Source: Agrypnia vestita
Lineage: Eukaryota > Arthropoda > Insecta > Trichoptera > Phryganeidae
Length of the DNA stretch: 64,000 nt
Assembly (NCBI GenBank): GCA_016648135.1
Contig: JADDOH010002605.1
Location: 62,001 to 126,000, forward strand
Reading direction: 5' to 3'
Part shown: positions 44,426-64,000 of the stretch, piece after piece
How positions within the stretch are numbered: position 1 is the first letter of the stretch
How the letters are laid out: the number at the start of each line of letters is the position of its first letter
Translations under genes and position numbers: made by a program
The notes under the pieces: generated by a model
Database searches by the model: none
What the model was told of the DNA's origin: nothing
Seen by the model: only the letters and a program-made list of their open reading frames with translations

Positions 44426-45985
44426 AACATTAACGACATTTTTCCACTTCGGACATTTCGGGCTGTGGTATCATGCTATATGATCACGACTGTTTCGTCA
44501 ACAGCACGATATTTTAAGAAATACAGGATGCACCTCCTTCGCCTTTCACAAATTTGTGAAAATGGTGCTCATTCATTCCGTTATATTTTTACTACAATTT
44601 TTTTTTATTATTATTTATTTAATATATGGTATATATTACAATCTTATATAATAACTTATTACATTCACATTTTTTTTTGTTGAGATTTTTTATTCATGTT
44701 GACCTCGTCAGTAAAGAGAACTCTTGTGTCTGACGAGGGAGCCTCAGTTCTTATACTGTAAATAAATATTAGTGCTTGAATTATTTAGTATATATAATGT
44801 CAATAGAGATAGTCAGAATATATGTAATAGGAAATTTTTAATGAATTCTTTAATTTTAAACGGTTTATGAATGAATGTTTGATTTTAAAAAGGTTTGAAT
44901 TCTTAAATTTTTTTCTGAATGATTATTTATACGGCGTACCTCCATGGGGATATTGTCGTAGTAGCTGATGTAATGGTTCTGCATTTGCATTGTTTTAAAT
45001 TTAGGCCTAATTATTTGGTCACCATTTCTCATTAGTTTATATCTTTTTTTCATGTCTTCCAGGTTGGGTACTGGAAATAGTTTGTATAATTCGTTTATTG
45101 GAAAAGTGTTTTTTTTTTAAGAATTACTTTAATAAATATTCTTTGCACTATTAATACTGGATTAAGGCTTTTTATACGTTCCTCCCCAACCAATAATGCC
45201 GTATATAAGCGTGGAATAAATGAGGACGTACATCAGTGAAACAATTGCAAAGCTGATATTAATTGTAATAAATAGAAAACAACAAATAACAATTATTTTA
45301 CCACAATCCGGCATATTAATGAACATATGTGCATATAAATTGATAATTCTAAATCGGATCTAGCGTCTTACCTTCCAATATAAAACTTTATATTGAAAAG
45401 TTCATTTCTTGAATGCTTTTCAAACTAATAATGGAGTATCTGATTCAATTTGAATACCTTTTCTATTATTTTAGTGTCACACAGGGTTGTGTAATGTGAC
45501 TATGACTATTTTTTATAAATACGTTAGTCAGTTCTACGAAATATTTGATTTAACATTCAGCAAATAATGTAATCAAATATATTAGCACTTGCGTGATAAA
45601 CTACTAGCGAAACCAACATTGATCTTAGCAGAAGAGCATATTTTAGTTTGACTAAAGAGTTTTCACACGGTAAAGCGATCAACAGTAAACTGGTCCAGTC
45701 AATTATTAATGAAACTATTTGATCACATTCCGTGATCACAAATTAAAAAATAACTACACTATAGGAAAATTGAACTTGACAATTTTAAGGATTTTTAATT
45801 TGTAAATTAAATACTAACTGTAAATATAACTCTGAGTTTATTAACACCACTCGAGTTTCGAGAATATCATCTACCTACTTTCTTCGACAGACGAAGATAC
45901 CTATAAACTTTAAGTGAAAGTAAAATAGTAAATAAAATAATAATAATAATGATTATCAAAATGTTCTCTGGTTTTCACGGTCGTT
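44426..45985. other. Intergenic spacer, nothing recognised
   Basis: AT-rich DNA between two divergent genes. A GACCTCGTCAG...CTGACGAGG short inverted pair at 44701-44739 is the only structure noted. Confidence 0.4.
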
Positions 45986-45998
45986 TAAAATCATCTGA

Positions 45999-46352
45999 TT
46001 AGCGTTTTCTGGGGAATTCTTCCGTGTCTATAAGGATTTTATGGGTGACGTTTCGAATCCCATTATATGATTGAAGTGTTGATACTTCAACCCTCATCAC
46101 GGACCCTGCAATCAGCCAGAAAGGTCGTATACCCATGGCAAGATATCCCAGAAAACTAAACAAATTATTGATTGTAGATAATAATTTAAATTTCCCTCGT
46201 ATTTTAAACTCAAACCCCGCAATCCATAATTTATGTTCAACTGCGTGATTTATTTCATTGCCGAAAGGTTTAATTATTATAAAAATACCTTTAAAATTAA
46301 TTTTGTTTTTAATGTTTTCTAACGTTATATAAATCGTTCTTTTGTGTGACAA
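45999..46352 (-). pseudogene. Open frame of unknown origin, possibly a retroelement 3' end
   Basis: 117 codons on the minus strand, ending just upstream of the ATP synthase promoter region. FSFLGYLAMGIRPFWLIAG is hydrophobic. The nucleotide run GATTCGAAACGTCACCC near 46050 is of the CGAAACGTC type often found near the ends of Penelope-like elements. No RT or GIY-YIG motif is certain, so the assignment is weak. Confidence 0.25.
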
Positions 46353-46498
46353 AAATTAAAAAAAAAATAACCTTAAACCCATTATTCGGAAGTACTACGT
46401 CCACCATTTTAGTTTGACTCACGTCATTTCCTTCAGCGGTGCAAGAGGCTGTCGGGTCGAAATTTTTACTTGTCCTCTCAGATTTTCATAGGTGAAAA

Positions 46499-64000
<17,502 letters not shown>

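Overview
This is a window of AT-rich animal nuclear DNA. It has small exons with GT-AG borders, long introns, and dense remnants of insect-type transposons. The organism is very probably an insect, since the non-LTR, mariner, piggyBac-like and hAT-like relics are of insect kind. I could not fix the order from sequence alone.

Three conserved nuclear genes account for all the coding sequence I can support. (1) Bases 1-16179 (+) hold the 3' part of an ATRX/XNP-type SNF2 chromatin remodeller: 13 exons and about 1,211 residues, with the start of the gene outside the window. (2) Bases 26350-43757 (-) hold a complete PXK-type gene (PX domain, pseudokinase and a WH2-like C-terminal tail): 11 exons and 565 codons. 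(3) Bases 46499-64000 (+) hold the first eight exons, 417 residues, of the mitochondrial ATP synthase F1 alpha subunit. It continues past the right edge. Genes 2 and 3 are divergent, with about 2.7 kb between start codons. Gene 1 converges on gene 2 across about 10 kb of repeat-rich DNA. The three genes do not form a pathway: one acts in chromatin, one at endosome and plasma membranes, one in mitochondria.

Everything else is intron or intergenic sequence filled with mobile-element relics. There are non-LTR retrotransposon tails of several clades, a SINE, two mariners, and piggyBac-like TTAA elements. There are also pogo/Tigger-like TA-flanked elements, hAT-like elements with an 8-bp target duplication, PIF/Harbinger-like TAA/TTA-flanked MITEs, and fold-back elements.

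The most notable object lies in the last visible intron of the ATP synthase gene. It is a 2.9-kb DIRS-type (tyrosine-recombinase class) retrotransposon at 56714-59626 on the minus strand. Both terminal inverted repeats and the diagnostic internal complementary region are intact. Its gag and reverse-transcriptase frames are broken, and the rest of RNase H and the recombinase are missing. It sits inside one member of a TTAA-flanked repeat family. A neighbouring inverted copy of that family preserves the empty target site and shows insertion without a target duplication.
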